From contig NZ_LFIO01000074.1 of assembly GCF_001187535.1 (NCBI RefSeq), positions 1 through 64,000 on the forward strand: DNA of 64,000 nucleotides, written 5' to 3'. The notes under the pieces are model-generated. The model saw only the letters and a program-made list of their open reading frames with translations. It searched no databases and was not told the origin of the DNA. The stretch is from Rhizobium ecuadorense (GTDB lineage: Bacteria; Pseudomonadota; Alphaproteobacteria; Rhizobiales; Rhizobiaceae). Both the position numbers and the translations under genes were made by a program. Positions 44,520 through 52,928 of this stretch are shown piece after piece. Position 1 is the first letter of the stretch. Each line of letters begins with the position of its first letter.

Positions 44520-45710
44520 ATGTTTGATCCCAATCGACGCACGATCCCCGCACAGCCGCCCAAGGCCGGCTTTGCGGCCGGCCCGGCCAAGCTGGACGCC
44601 ATCCGCTCGGTCACGCTGTCGCTCGCTTATCTGCCGTTGGCGCGGCCGATCAGCGACGCCAAGGTTTTGACGGGCCGGCAGAAGCCGCTGACTGAGGTGG
44701 CATTTCTGTTTTGCGAGATCGTCTCCGAAGCCGGCCATAGCGGTCTCGGCTTCAGTTACTCGAAGCGGGCCGGCGGCCCCGCTCTTTATGCGCATGCCTG
44801 CGAGATTGCCGACAATCTGATCGGCGAAGATCCCAGCGACACGGCGCGGATATGGGACAAGCTCTGCTGGGCCGGAGCCTCGGTCGGACGCTCCGGCATT
44901 GCGACGCAGGCCATTGCCGCCATCGACATCTGCCTCTGGGACCTGAAGGCAAAACGGGCCGGCCTGCCGTTGGCAAAATTGCTCGGCGCTTATCGCGACA
45001 GCGTCGCCTGCTACAACACGTCAGGCGGCTTCCTGTCGTCGAGTGTCGAGGAAATCCGCGATGCCATCGATCACTCGATCGCCGCCGGTATCGGCGGCAT
45101 CAAGATCAAGGTCGGGCAGCCGGACCCGATGATCGACCTTCGCCGGCTTGATGCCGTGACCAGCCATATCGACGGCCGTGTGCCGCTAATGGTCGATGCC
45201 AACCAGCAATGGGACCGCACGACGGCGTTGCGCTTCGGCCGGCTGGTCGAGCCGCTCAATCTCGAATGGATCGAAGAACCGCTCGATGCCTATGACGCCG
45301 AAGGCCATGCCGCACTGGCGCGCGAACTCGCCACACCGATCGCCACCGGCGAGATGCTGGCAAGCGCCGACGAACATATGGCCCTGATCCGCGCTGACGC
45401 GGTCGACTTCATTCAGCCGGATGCGCCGCGTGTCGGCGGCATCACGCCGTTTCTCCGCATCTGCACGCAAGCCGAGGCGAAACGCATGCGCCTGGCGCCG
45501 CATTTCGCCATGGAAATCCATCTGCACCTGGCGGCCGCCTATGCGCACGAGCCGTGGGTAGAGCATTTCGATTGGCTGGCGCCACTGTTCAACGAGCAGC
45601 TCGACATTCGGGATGGCCGGATGATCGTGCCCGCGCGTCCGGGGCTTGGCTGCAGCCTGACGGGCAATGCCCGTGACTGGACCGTGGAAACACGCAGCTT
45701 CGGCAGCTGA
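44520..45710 (+). CDS. Enolase-superfamily dehydratase (galactarate/talarate type)
   Basis: 396 residues of the mandelate racemase subgroup. K195 and K197 form the KxK (IKIKVGQ), metal ligands lie in DANQQW, WIEEPL and TGEML, and H328 in APHFAMEIH is the second base. As I recall, K197 and H328 are also the catalytic pair numbers in Salmonella L-talarate/galactarate dehydratase, and the C-terminal WVEHFDWLAPLFNE is alike. It would turn an aldarate into 5-keto-4-deoxyglucarate. It follows the IlvD/Edd gene by nine bases. Confidence 0.85.
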   Translation: MFDPNRRTIPAQPPKAGFAAGPAKLDAIRSVTLSLAYLPLARPISDAKVLTGRQKPLTEVAFLFCEIVSEAGHSGLGFSYSKRAGGPALYAHACEIADNLIGEDPSDTARIWDKLCWAGASVGRSGIATQAIAAIDICLWDLKAKRAGLPLAKLLGAYRDSVACYNTSGGFLSSSVEEIRDAIDHSIAAGIGGIKIKVGQPDPMIDLRRLDAVTSHIDGRVPLMVDANQQWDRTTALRFGRLVEPLNLEWIEEPLDAYDAEGHAALARELATPIATGEMLASADEHMALIRADAVDFIQPDAPRVGGITPFLRICTQAEAKRMRLAPHFAMEIHLHLAAAYAHEPWVEHFDWLAPLFNEQLDIRDGRMIVPARPGLGCSLTGNARDWTVETRSFGS

Positions 45711-45732
45711 ATTTGAACGAGGAGAAGGAAAT

Positions 45733-46443
45733 ATGAACCCCGCAACCCGTGAAAAGCTGATGGGTGTCTCGGTCGCGACGCTCTGCTCGGCGCTGTTCAA
45801 GCGCGGCCTGAGAAACCAGACGGTTCAGGATGTCCGGCCGGTGCAGCCGAAGGGCCGCAACATGGTGGGGCCGGCCTTCACGCTGCGTTACATGCCGGCG
45901 CGCGAGGACCGCAATGCGATGAACGTGTTTCGGAACCCGAAACATCCGCAAAGGCTTGCCATCGAGACCTGCCCCGAAGGTCATGTTCTGGTGATGGACA
46001 GCCGCAAGGATCCGCGGGCGGCCTCGGCCGGCGACATATTGATTACCCGTCTGATGATGCGCGGCGGCGCCGGCGTCGTCACCGACGGCGGCTTCCGCGA
46101 CGCCATGACCATCGGCGGCCTTGATATTCCCGCCTATCACCATCGTCCCTCCAGCCCGACCAACCTCACGCTGCACGAGGCGATCGACATAAACGTGCCG
46201 ATCGGCTGCGGCGACGTGGCGGTCTTCCCTGGTGATATCATGGTTGGCGACGACGACAGCGTGATCGTCATTCCGGCCGAGATCGCCGACGAGATCGCCG
46301 ACGAAGCGGTGGAGATGACTGCTTACGAGGATTTCGTCACGGAGCGCGTCAAGCAGGGACATACGATCATCGGCCTCTATCCGGCCACCGACGAAAGTAA
46401 TCTGACGCTCTTTGCCGAATGGCGAAAGGTGAACGACCGCTAA
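45733..46443 (+). CDS. RraA-like protein, possible aldolase
   Basis: 236 residues of the RraA/HMG-aldolase fold, with TDGGFRD (Arg and Asp of the active site) and GDVAVFPGDIMVGDDDSVIVIP. Some relatives are class II aldolases for 4-hydroxy-2-oxo acids, others RNase E regulators; the context here favours a carbon-metabolism role, for example on a 2-oxo-3-deoxy acid. ATG 45733 has GAAGGA upstream. Third gene of the enzyme operon. Confidence 0.8.
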   Translation: MNPATREKLMGVSVATLCSALFKRGLRNQTVQDVRPVQPKGRNMVGPAFTLRYMPAREDRNAMNVFRNPKHPQRLAIETCPEGHVLVMDSRKDPRAASAGDILITRLMMRGGAGVVTDGGFRDAMTIGGLDIPAYHHRPSSPTNLTLHEAIDINVPIGCGDVAVFPGDIMVGDDDSVIVIPAEIADEIADEAVEMTAYEDFVTERVKQGHTIIGLYPATDESNLTLFAEWRKVNDR

Positions 46444-46444
46444 A

Positions 46445-46492
46445 GCATGATGCCGAAAAGTGTGAGCGGTTTTCGGACGACATCCCGTTCTA
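46445..46492. repeat. 48-bp dispersed repeat, copy 2
   Basis: Pair of 14609-14656 with two mismatches. It starts one base after the RraA-like stop codon and includes the same CCGAAAA/TTTTCGG stem. Placed inside the enzyme operon, so it may shape mRNA stability or partly terminate before the aldehyde dehydrogenase gene. Confidence 0.8.
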
Positions 46493-46559
46493 AGCCGCGC
46501 ATCTTGAACAACGGATCACCGCATCAGGACGGAGCGAGGCTCCACCGAGGAGGATAAGA

Positions 46560-48077
46560 ATGAGCTGGACCCCTTCAGGCAGGCATCTCATTGCCGGCGA
46601 GTGGATTGCCGGAACGACGACATTTCGCTCCGAGCCGGCGCACGGCCCGGCCCATGACTTCGCGGTCGGGACGACGGAACTGGTCGACCGCGCGTGCCGC
46701 GCTGCCAAAGCCGCTTTTGCGGCGTTTTCAGCAAAGACATGCGAGGAGCGCGCCATTTTCCTCGAGACGATCGCCGAGGAGATCGACAGACGCGGCGAGG
46801 CCGTCACCCTCATCGGAACTCAGGAAACGGGGCTCCCGGAAGGCCGGCTCAATGGCGAGCGTGCCCGCACCACGGGCCAGCTCAAGCTGTTTGCCGAGCA
46901 TATCCGCAAGGGCGCGCATCTCGACGCGCGTGTCGACGCGGCGCAACCCGATCGGCAGCCGGCGCCGCGGCCCGAAATCCGCCTGGTGCAGCGGCCGATC
47001 GGCTCGGTCGCCGTCTTCGGCGCCTCGAATTTTCCGCTGGCATTCTCGACGGCTGGCGGCGATACGGCAGCCGCGCTTGCCGCCGGCTGCCCGGTCGTGG
47101 TGAAGGGACATTCAGCTCATCCCGGCACCGGCGAGATCATTGCCGAGGCGGTCGCCGCTGCGATCGAGCGTACCGGAATGCCGGCCGGCGTCTTCAGCCT
47201 GATCCAGGGCGGGCGCCGCGATGTCGGCACGGCTCTGGTGACGCATCCCGCCATCAAAGCGGTCGGCTTTACCGGATCGCTTGCCGGCGGTCGTGCGCTC
47301 TTCGACCTTTGCGCCCAGCGCCCCGAACCGATCCCCTTTTTCGGGGAGCTCGGCAGCGTCAATCCGATGTTCCTGCTGCCGGCCGCGACCGCCGCCCGGG
47401 CTGAGGCGATCGGTTCAGGCTGGGCGGGCTCCCTGACGCTCGGAGCCGGCCAGTTCTGCACCAAACCCGGTATCGCCGTCGTGGTCGATGGGCCGGAGGC
47501 GGACAGGTTTGCCGGCGCCGCCAAGTCGGCTCTCGAAAAGGTGGCGCCACAGACGATGCTGACCCAAGGCATCGCAACCGCTTATCACGACGGTGTCGAG
47601 CGCATGCGGGCGAGCAATGCCGTCGCGCCGGTACTTTCTGTAAAGAGCGCCGGTCGGGACGCAGCCCCGAACCTGTTCGAGACCAATGGTTCGGCCTGGC
47701 TTGCCGATCATTCGCTCAGCGAAGAGGTGTTCGGTTCTCTCGGTCTGGTGGTGCGCGTCGGCTCGCCGGAAGAGATGCTCACCCTTGCCGAAAGCTTCCA
47801 GGGGCAGTTGACGGCGACGATCCATATGGACGACGCCGATCTTGGCCTTGCCCGCGACCTGCTGCCGATCCTCGAAAGGAAGGCGGGCCGATTGCTGGTC
47901 AATGGCTTCCCGACCGGCGTCGAGGTTGTCGATTCCATGGTGCATGGCGGTCCCTATCCGGCCTCGACCAATTTCGGTGCGACCAGCGTCGGGACCATGT
48001 CGATCCGCAGGTTTCTGCGCCCCGTCGCCTACCAGAATTTCCCCGCCGGCCTGTTGCCCCAAGACCTGCGCAACTGA
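46560..48077 (+). CDS. 2-oxoglutarate semialdehyde-type dehydrogenase
   Basis: 505 residues of the aldehyde dehydrogenase superfamily, of the type that oxidises 2,5-dioxovalerate to 2-oxoglutarate: GASNFPLAFSTAGGDTAAAL, VVKGHSAHPGT, catalytic Glu in GELGSVNP and Cys in GAGQFCTKPG. This is the last step of the non-phosphorylating L-arabinose, D-xylose and aldarate routes. AGGAGG precedes the ATG. It is 116 bases after the RraA-like gene with a repeat between. Confidence 0.9.
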   Translation: MSWTPSGRHLIAGEWIAGTTTFRSEPAHGPAHDFAVGTTELVDRACRAAKAAFAAFSAKTCEERAIFLETIAEEIDRRGEAVTLIGTQETGLPEGRLNGERARTTGQLKLFAEHIRKGAHLDARVDAAQPDRQPAPRPEIRLVQRPIGSVAVFGASNFPLAFSTAGGDTAAALAAGCPVVVKGHSAHPGTGEIIAEAVAAAIERTGMPAGVFSLIQGGRRDVGTALVTHPAIKAVGFTGSLAGGRALFDLCAQRPEPIPFFGELGSVNPMFLLPAATAARAEAIGSGWAGSLTLGAGQFCTKPGIAVVVDGPEADRFAGAAKSALEKVAPQTMLTQGIATAYHDGVERMRASNAVAPVLSVKSAGRDAAPNLFETNGSAWLADHSLSEEVFGSLGLVVRVGSPEEMLTLAESFQGQLTATIHMDDADLGLARDLLPILERKAGRLLVNGFPTGVEVVDSMVHGGPYPASTNFGATSVGTMSIRRFLRPVAYQNFPAGLLPQDLRN

Positions 48078-48094
48078 AACCGGGGAGCAACAAA

Positions 48095-48223
48095 TTGATC
48101 GCTGCGACGAAACTTCGCGAGATCATTCGCCGGATTCGAGGCAGATCAATGCCTGCGCCGCTGACCGATCTTACCGATGAAGAGGTCGACATGCCGCGCG
48201 GACTGATTGCTTCGGCCGGCTAG
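48095..48223 (+). CDS. Possible 42-residue peptide
   Basis: TTG start with GGGGAG seven bases upstream, 17 bases after the aldehyde dehydrogenase stop. The product MIAATKLREIIRRIRGRSMP... is basic at the N terminus and acidic in the middle (LTDLTDEEVD). No family recognised. May be a small accessory peptide or chance. Confidence 0.3.
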   Translation: MIAATKLREIIRRIRGRSMPAPLTDLTDEEVDMPRGLIASAG

Positions 48224-48288
48224 AAACCAAGCGTTCCAGACTTAGAGAGTGCCCGTGTTTCGGCCACCGCGCTTGATCGCTCCATTCA

Positions 48289-48306
48289 ACTAGTATATTA
48301 GTGCAT
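48289..48306. promoter_or_regulatory. Candidate GntR operator, binding-protein gene
   Basis: ACTAGTATATTAGT (48289-48302), extended by GCAT to 48306. Its reverse complement matches 37338-37355 at 15 of 18 bases. It lies 110 bases before the binding-protein ATG. Confidence 0.6.
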
Positions 48307-48412
48307 TTGCGCATTAGATCGGCTTTCTCAGGAGGAGGCGAGGGCCGGATCACCGGAAATAGGACGAAGATTCGCTGTAAGGAGCGCCGCCGGCGCATGG
48401 GAGGAGAACGAA

Positions 48413-49933
48413 ATGAAACTGCATTTGGTTGCTGCCTGTATTTCAACCGCGATGATCGGGCTGAGCACTGGCTCGGCACACGCTGACGATGCCAAGAGCA
48501 ACGTCACTGTCGTGCTTGCCGAGACCGTCGATGTCGTCGAGCCCTGCATGGCGGCGCGCCAGGACGTCGGCCGGGTCATGTCCGAAAACGTCAACGAGAT
48601 GCTGGTCGAATTCGACTACGTCAATGGCGGCCTCAAACCCCGCCTGGCGACGGAGTGGTCGAAGATCGACGACGACACTTGGGAATTCAAGCTGCGCCCG
48701 AACGTCAAATGGCACGACGGCAAGCCGTTCACCGCCAAAGACGTCCAGTTCACGATCGAGCGCAACAAGAACAAGAAGCTCAGCTGTGAAACCGGCGGCA
48801 AATATTTCGGCGGCACGGAATTCAGCTTCGAGACGCCGGATGCCAACACGATCCGCATTACGACAAAACCGGCCCAGCCGATTCTGCCGTTGCTGATGAC
48901 GGTGATGGCCGTGGAATCGGCCGAGGCGACGCCTGCAGACGAATTCACCCGCAAGCCGATCGGCACCGGCCCCTATACGTTCGACAAATGGGAGATCGGC
49001 CAGTCGATCGTGCTGAAGCGCAATCCGGATTATTGGGGGGAGAAGCCCCAGGTCGAGCAGGCCACCTACCTGTTCCGCTCGGACAGCGCGGTCGCTGCCG
49101 CCATGGTCGATGCCGGCGAAGCCGATATCGTTCCGGCCGTATCGGTGCAGGATGCCACCAACAAGGAAACCGATTTCGCCTATCCGAATTCGGAGACGAC
49201 ATCGCTGCGCATCGATACCCGCGCAGCACCCCTCAACGACCGGCGCATACGCGAAGCGATGAATCTTGCCATCGATCGTCAGGCAATGCTCGGAACACTA
49301 TTTCCCGAACAGGCGAAGATCGCCACGCAGCTCGTTGTGCCCACAACGATCGGCTACAATGCCGATATCCCCGCCTGGCCCTATGATCCTGAAAAGGCAA
49401 AGGAACTGGTCAAGGCGGCGAAAGCTGACGGCGTCCCGGTCGATCAAGAGATCCGCATCATCGGCCGCAACGGGCAATATCCCAACGCCACCGAAGCGAT
49501 GGAAGCTATGATGGCCATGCTTCAGGACGTCGGTTTGAACGTCAAGCTCGACATGTACGACGTTTCCGTGTGGAACGGCTATTTCGTTGCACCTTTCGTC
49601 GCCGATTCCGGCCCGACATTGACCCAGTCGCAGCATGACAATGCCACCGGTGATCCCGTCTTCACCGCATTCGTCAAATACGCGACCGACGGCTCTCACT
49701 CCATGGTTCGGGATCCCACGGTCGACGCCCTCATCGCCAAGGCGACTTCAGCCACCGGCGACGAGCGCACAAAACTTTGGAAGGAGCTTTTCGCCAAGGT
49801 GAACACCGAGATCATCGCCGATATACCGATGTTTCATATGGTCGGCTTCACCCGCGTTTCGCCGCGTCTCGACTTCAAGCCGACGATCGCGACGAATTCC
49901 GAACTGCAGTTGTCGCAGATCCGCTTCAAGTAA
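48413..49933 (+). CDS. Family 5 ABC substrate-binding protein
   Basis: 506 residues, periplasmic, with a signal peptide cut after GSAHA. Typical SBP_bac_5 stretches: ATEWSKIDDDTWEFKLRPNVKWHDGKPF, and IGTGPYTFDKWEIGQSIVLKRNPDYWG. Excellent GGAGGA before the ATG. It is the only candidate binding protein for the permeases at 37-39 kb and shares their operator. Binds peptides or, by context, a sugar acid. Confidence 0.92.
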   Translation: MKLHLVAACISTAMIGLSTGSAHADDAKSNVTVVLAETVDVVEPCMAARQDVGRVMSENVNEMLVEFDYVNGGLKPRLATEWSKIDDDTWEFKLRPNVKWHDGKPFTAKDVQFTIERNKNKKLSCETGGKYFGGTEFSFETPDANTIRITTKPAQPILPLLMTVMAVESAEATPADEFTRKPIGTGPYTFDKWEIGQSIVLKRNPDYWGEKPQVEQATYLFRSDSAVAAAMVDAGEADIVPAVSVQDATNKETDFAYPNSETTSLRIDTRAAPLNDRRIREAMNLAIDRQAMLGTLFPEQAKIATQLVVPTTIGYNADIPAWPYDPEKAKELVKAAKADGVPVDQEIRIIGRNGQYPNATEAMEAMMAMLQDVGLNVKLDMYDVSVWNGYFVAPFVADSGPTLTQSQHDNATGDPVFTAFVKYATDGSHSMVRDPTVDALIAKATSATGDERTKLWKELFAKVNTEIIADIPMFHMVGFTRVSPRLDFKPTIATNSELQLSQIRFK

Positions 49934-49950
49934 GCTGGTTTGCGGATTGA

Positions 49951-49984
49951 AGCGCGGGCCGCCTTTTCCTGAATGGCCCGCGCT
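49951..49984 (+). terminator. Terminator after binding-protein gene
   Basis: AGCGCGGGCC (49951-49960), a 14-base loop, then GGCCCGCGCT (49975-49984) and TTCC. A 10-bp GC stem starting 18 bases after the stop. It separates the binding-protein gene from the Ldh_2 gene. Confidence 0.65.
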
Positions 49985-50004
49985 TTCCATGACATGACGG
50001 ATGG

Positions 50005-51066
50005 ATGCCTATGCCGCTGATTGACCGCATTGCCCTCACCCAATTCGCCGAGCAGATATTGATCCGCGCCGGGATGGAAGCCGACAAGGCCGAAACCACA
50101 GCCGCCGTCCTGGTGGAAGGCGACATGATCGGCCACGAAACGCATGGCGTCAGCCTTGTGAACTGGTATGTCGAAGCATTGGAGGACGGTTCGCTGGCGA
50201 AGTCCGGCAGCTACGAGGTGGTCAATGACCGCGGCGCAGCCTTTGTCTGGGACGGCAAATCCTTGCCGGGTGCGTGGCTCTTGACAAAGGCGATCGAGCA
50301 GGCCTGCGAACGTGTGCGCGATCGCGGCGTCGTCACCGCGGCAATCCGAAACTGCCATCATACCTGCGCTCTGTCAGCCTTCATGCGGCAGGTTACCGAG
50401 CAGGGCCTGATCGTGCAGCTGTCGGTATCGCATCCGGCGGCAAGCCGTGTCGCGCCCTATGGCGGCACCAAGCCGCTGCTGACGCCGAACCCGATAGCGG
50501 CCGGATTCCCGACATCCGGGGATCCGATCCTGATCGACGTCTCGGCTTCGATCACCACTACGACGATGACACAAGACCTGGCGAAGGCCGGCAGGAAATT
50601 CCCCGAAGCCTGGGCTTTCACCGCCGCAGGTGAGCCGACCGATGATCCGCGCGAGGTGACCGAACGCGGCGGGACGATGATGCCGCTTGGTGGCCAGTTG
50701 AAGGGTCATAAGGGCTTTGGGCTCGGGCTGATCGTCGAGTTGCTGGGACAGGGGCTTTCCGGCAAGGGACGGGCGAACGCGCCGCCTGGCGTGTTTTCGC
50801 AAAGCGCCTTTCTTCAGGTCATCGACCCCGCCTTTTTCGTCGGGCTGGATGCCTTTACCGCTCAGTCCGATTTTCTCGCCTCCGCATGCCGCAGCAACCC
50901 TTCCGCGCCCTGGAACAATGGCCCGGTCCGCATGCCGGGTGACAGCGCAGCCCGAAGACGTCGCTCGGCGTTGGAAGAGGGCGTGCCGGTCGGCGAGGCG
51001 GCATGGGAGAAGCTCTGTAAGCATGCCGAGATCCTGGGCTTGCCGATCCCTGACGTCGTCGCCTGA
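50005..51066 (+). CDS. Ldh_2-family (malate/L-sulfolactate-type) dehydrogenase
   Basis: 353 residues of the NAD(P)-dependent Ldh_2 fold: catalytic region GHETHGVSLVNWYVEAL, then NCHHTCALSAF, YGGTKPLLTPNP and GHKGFGLGLIVELL. Relatives act on malate, sulfolactate, 2,3-diketogulonate or ureidoglycolate. ATG 50005 or 50011. Its position directly behind the sugar-acid cluster suggests it belongs to that pathway, but a terminator stands between and it may use read-through or its own promoter. Confidence 0.88.
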   Translation: MPMPLIDRIALTQFAEQILIRAGMEADKAETTAAVLVEGDMIGHETHGVSLVNWYVEALEDGSLAKSGSYEVVNDRGAAFVWDGKSLPGAWLLTKAIEQACERVRDRGVVTAAIRNCHHTCALSAFMRQVTEQGLIVQLSVSHPAASRVAPYGGTKPLLTPNPIAAGFPTSGDPILIDVSASITTTTMTQDLAKAGRKFPEAWAFTAAGEPTDDPREVTERGGTMMPLGGQLKGHKGFGLGLIVELLGQGLSGKGRANAPPGVFSQSAFLQVIDPAFFVGLDAFTAQSDFLASACRSNPSAPWNNGPVRMPGDSAARRRRSALEEGVPVGEAAWEKLCKHAEILGLPIPDVVA

Positions 51067-51154
51067 AGGGGCACGGCCTTGCACGCGCCATGCCGCGCTG
51101 AAGGCGACCGTCATGACGTTAAGGACAACTTGTTCCGACGTCTCCATCCGATTC

Positions 51155-51179
51155 TGGAACAATCTCTGTCGTCTCCTGT
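51155..51179 (+). promoter_or_regulatory. EcfG-like promoter before lipoprotein gene
   Basis: GGAAC (51155-51159), 16 bases, TGTT (51176-51179), one base off the consensus, 55 bases before the lipoprotein ATG. Confidence 0.45.
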
Positions 51180-51234
51180 TACATTGGCGAGATGGGTCAA
51201 GTGACGCGCAACGGACGGAACGGCTGGAGGTTCG

Positions 51235-51525
51235 ATGAAAAGGAGTATGGGATTTGGGGTGGCCTTTGCCGTTATTCTGACGGGCTGCACGACCGGCGAA
51301 AGCAATTACGCGTCGGCGGGACTGGCCCCGATCCCCGGCAGCATCACCTACAATGGTCAGCCTCGCACGAAGTTGACGAAATCGCCCATAGGGTCTTCTT
51401 TCCCGCACAGCTTTACAGATCAATGGGGACGCCAGGTCGAGGAAATTTACATCATCCGGCCTGATCGCAGCTTGCTGATTGCAGAGCGCCACTATCGGCC
51501 GGTCTTCTCGCTCGATGACGACTAA
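51235..51525 (+). CDS. Small lipoprotein
   Basis: 96 residues. Signal peptide with lipobox LTGC (Cys 18), then a short soluble part with DQWGRQVEEIYIIRPDRSLLIAERHYRPVF. GGAGG five bases before the ATG. No family recognised. It follows an EcfG-like promoter, so probably a stress-induced envelope protein. Confidence 0.65.
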   Translation: MKRSMGFGVAFAVILTGCTTGESNYASAGLAPIPGSITYNGQPRTKLTKSPIGSSFPHSFTDQWGRQVEEIYIIRPDRSLLIAERHYRPVFSLDDD

Positions 51526-51562
51526 AACAGGGTGATTTGAGGTTTGGGAAGGAGAATTGATC

Positions 51563-51970
51563 ATGCCGCGACGCAAGAGCAATGAGACGGCCACCCTCGA
51601 CACCAAGGGAGCCAAGATCGGTGAGCCTGTGCCGAAAGCCATCATCGATATCAACACGGCCTCTGTCGGCGTTCCCCGGCAGGCTGATCAGGATTTGCGT
51701 GAGGAGTTGAGCGCGCTGCGACAGCAAATCGACTCGCTCCAGCAGCAGATCCTCGGTGGCGTCCGATCGGTAAAGGGCGGTGCCGGGAAAGCGATGCGTC
51801 AGACGGAAGCGGCGGTGAAGCGCTATCCGGCCTCGACGCTCCTTGTCGTCGCGGCTGTCGCGGCTGGCTTCGCCTTCGCCGGACACCGCGCCTCTCTGCC
51901 GCGCCGCCGCCATCAATCGGCGCTGCGCGAGATGAGAGATTTCTACGACACCATCCGCGAGCGCATCTGA
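51563..51970 (+). CDS. DUF883/ElaB-like membrane-anchored protein
   Basis: 135 residues: polar N terminus, a coiled-coil middle (about 45-75, REELSALRQQIDSLQQQI), a C-terminal hydrophobic helix LLVVAAVAAGFAFAG and a basic tail. This layout recalls the ElaB/YqjD ribosome-tethering stress proteins. AAGGAG precedes ATG 51563. Confidence 0.65.
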   Translation: MPRRKSNETATLDTKGAKIGEPVPKAIIDINTASVGVPRQADQDLREELSALRQQIDSLQQQILGGVRSVKGGAGKAMRQTEAAVKRYPASTLLVVAAVAAGFAFAGHRASLPRRRHQSALREMRDFYDTIRERI

Positions 51971-51990
51971 CAAGATTTCGGGATTGTCAG
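51967..51990 (+). terminator. Hairpin at end of DUF883-like gene
   Basis: CTGACAA, a 10-base loop, TTGTCAG. It starts at the stop codon of the DUF883-like gene. No T-run follows, so stop or stabiliser role is uncertain. Confidence 0.35.
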
Positions 51991-52037
51991 TATTCCGATT
52001 ATGCCCGAGACTTGGTCATTCAAGCGAGGGCAACTGC

Positions 52038-52286
52038 ATGCTCGACATCATCATACGAAGCGCTCTTGATATTGTCGGGCGCACGGAGCGCCTGATCGAG
52101 GCCAGCAGGCGGTTGCTGGACGGTGAAGGTCTCGATGAAGTCGAGGTGTACGAACTCCATTACGAGATCGAACGGCTCGGGGATGCGGTTTTCGTCGTGG
52201 ACGAAGCCATTCGCTCGCTCATGCGCACCGTCGAATGCTGGCCGCAGGCCGCCAGCGCCCATGGGATACACAGGACATTGCATTGA
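52038..52286 (+). CDS. Small hypothetical protein
   Basis: 82 residues, helical and acidic in the middle (DGEGLDEVEVYELHYEIERLGDAV), no signal or membrane segment. GAGGG eight bases before ATG 52038. Lies among small stress-type genes. No family recognised. Confidence 0.5.
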   Translation: MLDIIIRSALDIVGRTERLIEASRRLLDGEGLDEVEVYELHYEIERLGDAVFVVDEAIRSLMRTVECWPQAASAHGIHRTLH

Positions 52287-52603
52287 TGGGCTGCCGGTGC
52301 TCCCCGCGAGAACAGACATTCCGCCAAGCCCGTTCCGGACTGGTTTTCGAGCTGTGATCTGCGTGTCACGCCGATGTCACGCGACCATGGAAACAATATG
52401 TGCTTGATCGGCGTCTGTAGTGTGAGGCCAAGTCTCCGACCTAGAGGCCGCCGGTTCGATTGCCGGAACGGACCGCTTGGTCGCTTGGTCGAATTTTGAG
52501 CGCATTGGAGACACTCGATGAGGGATGTGTTGTCGACTATCACGCGTATCCTGAGCTGGGGACGGCCGGGTCAATGCTGCCATCAATTTGCTGGAGCATC
52601 ACG
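52287..52603. other. Intergenic stretch without a clear gene
   Basis: 317 bases between two small hypothetical genes. I see no intact gene, RNA or strong promoter. GGAAC occurs at 52465 without a matching -10. Confidence 0.5.
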
Positions 52604-52695
52604 ATGAGCTCGAAGCGCTCCAGGCGAAAATCTCAGCCCCACGAATTCATCTTTCCGGTTCACACACGCACGATCGCGCAGATCAGGTACGATAG
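52570..52695 (+). pseudogene. Possible antitoxin-like fragment
   Basis: A start-less frame translating VNAAINLLEHHDELEALQAK, like the middle of ParD antitoxins, ending at TAG 52693. It overlaps the KTSC-like gene in another frame, so at most one of the two is functional. Confidence 0.2.
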
Positions 52696-52834
52696 CCTCA
52701 GCCGCGTCATGACGGTGGTCTATCACGACGGCCGCTCTACGACGACGACCGGCATACAAGGCTCGGCGATGCTGAGGATCCTCGCCCAGCGTCCGCTGGA
52801 GCGCTCTCCGTTTCTGTTGCAGACGGTCATCTGA
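52604..52834 (+). CDS. KTSC-like small protein
   Basis: 76 residues from ATG 52604 (GGAG seven bases upstream). IAQIRYDSLSRVMTVVYHDG followed by a tail resembles the KTSC beta-type domain. Function of that domain is unclear, sometimes linked to lysyl-tRNA synthetase or nucleic acid. The frame is open from 52460 but that part looks non-coding. Confidence 0.45.
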   Translation: MSSKRSRRKSQPHEFIFPVHTRTIAQIRYDSLSRVMTVVYHDGRSTTTTGIQGSAMLRILAQRPLERSPFLLQTVI

Positions 52835-52928
52835 AGCTGAAAGTCATCGCCGAAATCGGCGATCTTGCATCCATTTCCCGCGGGCTGCGTTTCATCTCCA
52901 ATAGCCGAACCCAATGGAGGGAATGCCG

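Noticed and set aside
52450..52470. GGTTCGATTGCC resembling a tRNA T-arm
   Set aside because: The flanking arms do not pair correctly and no acceptor, anticodon arm or CCA is present.
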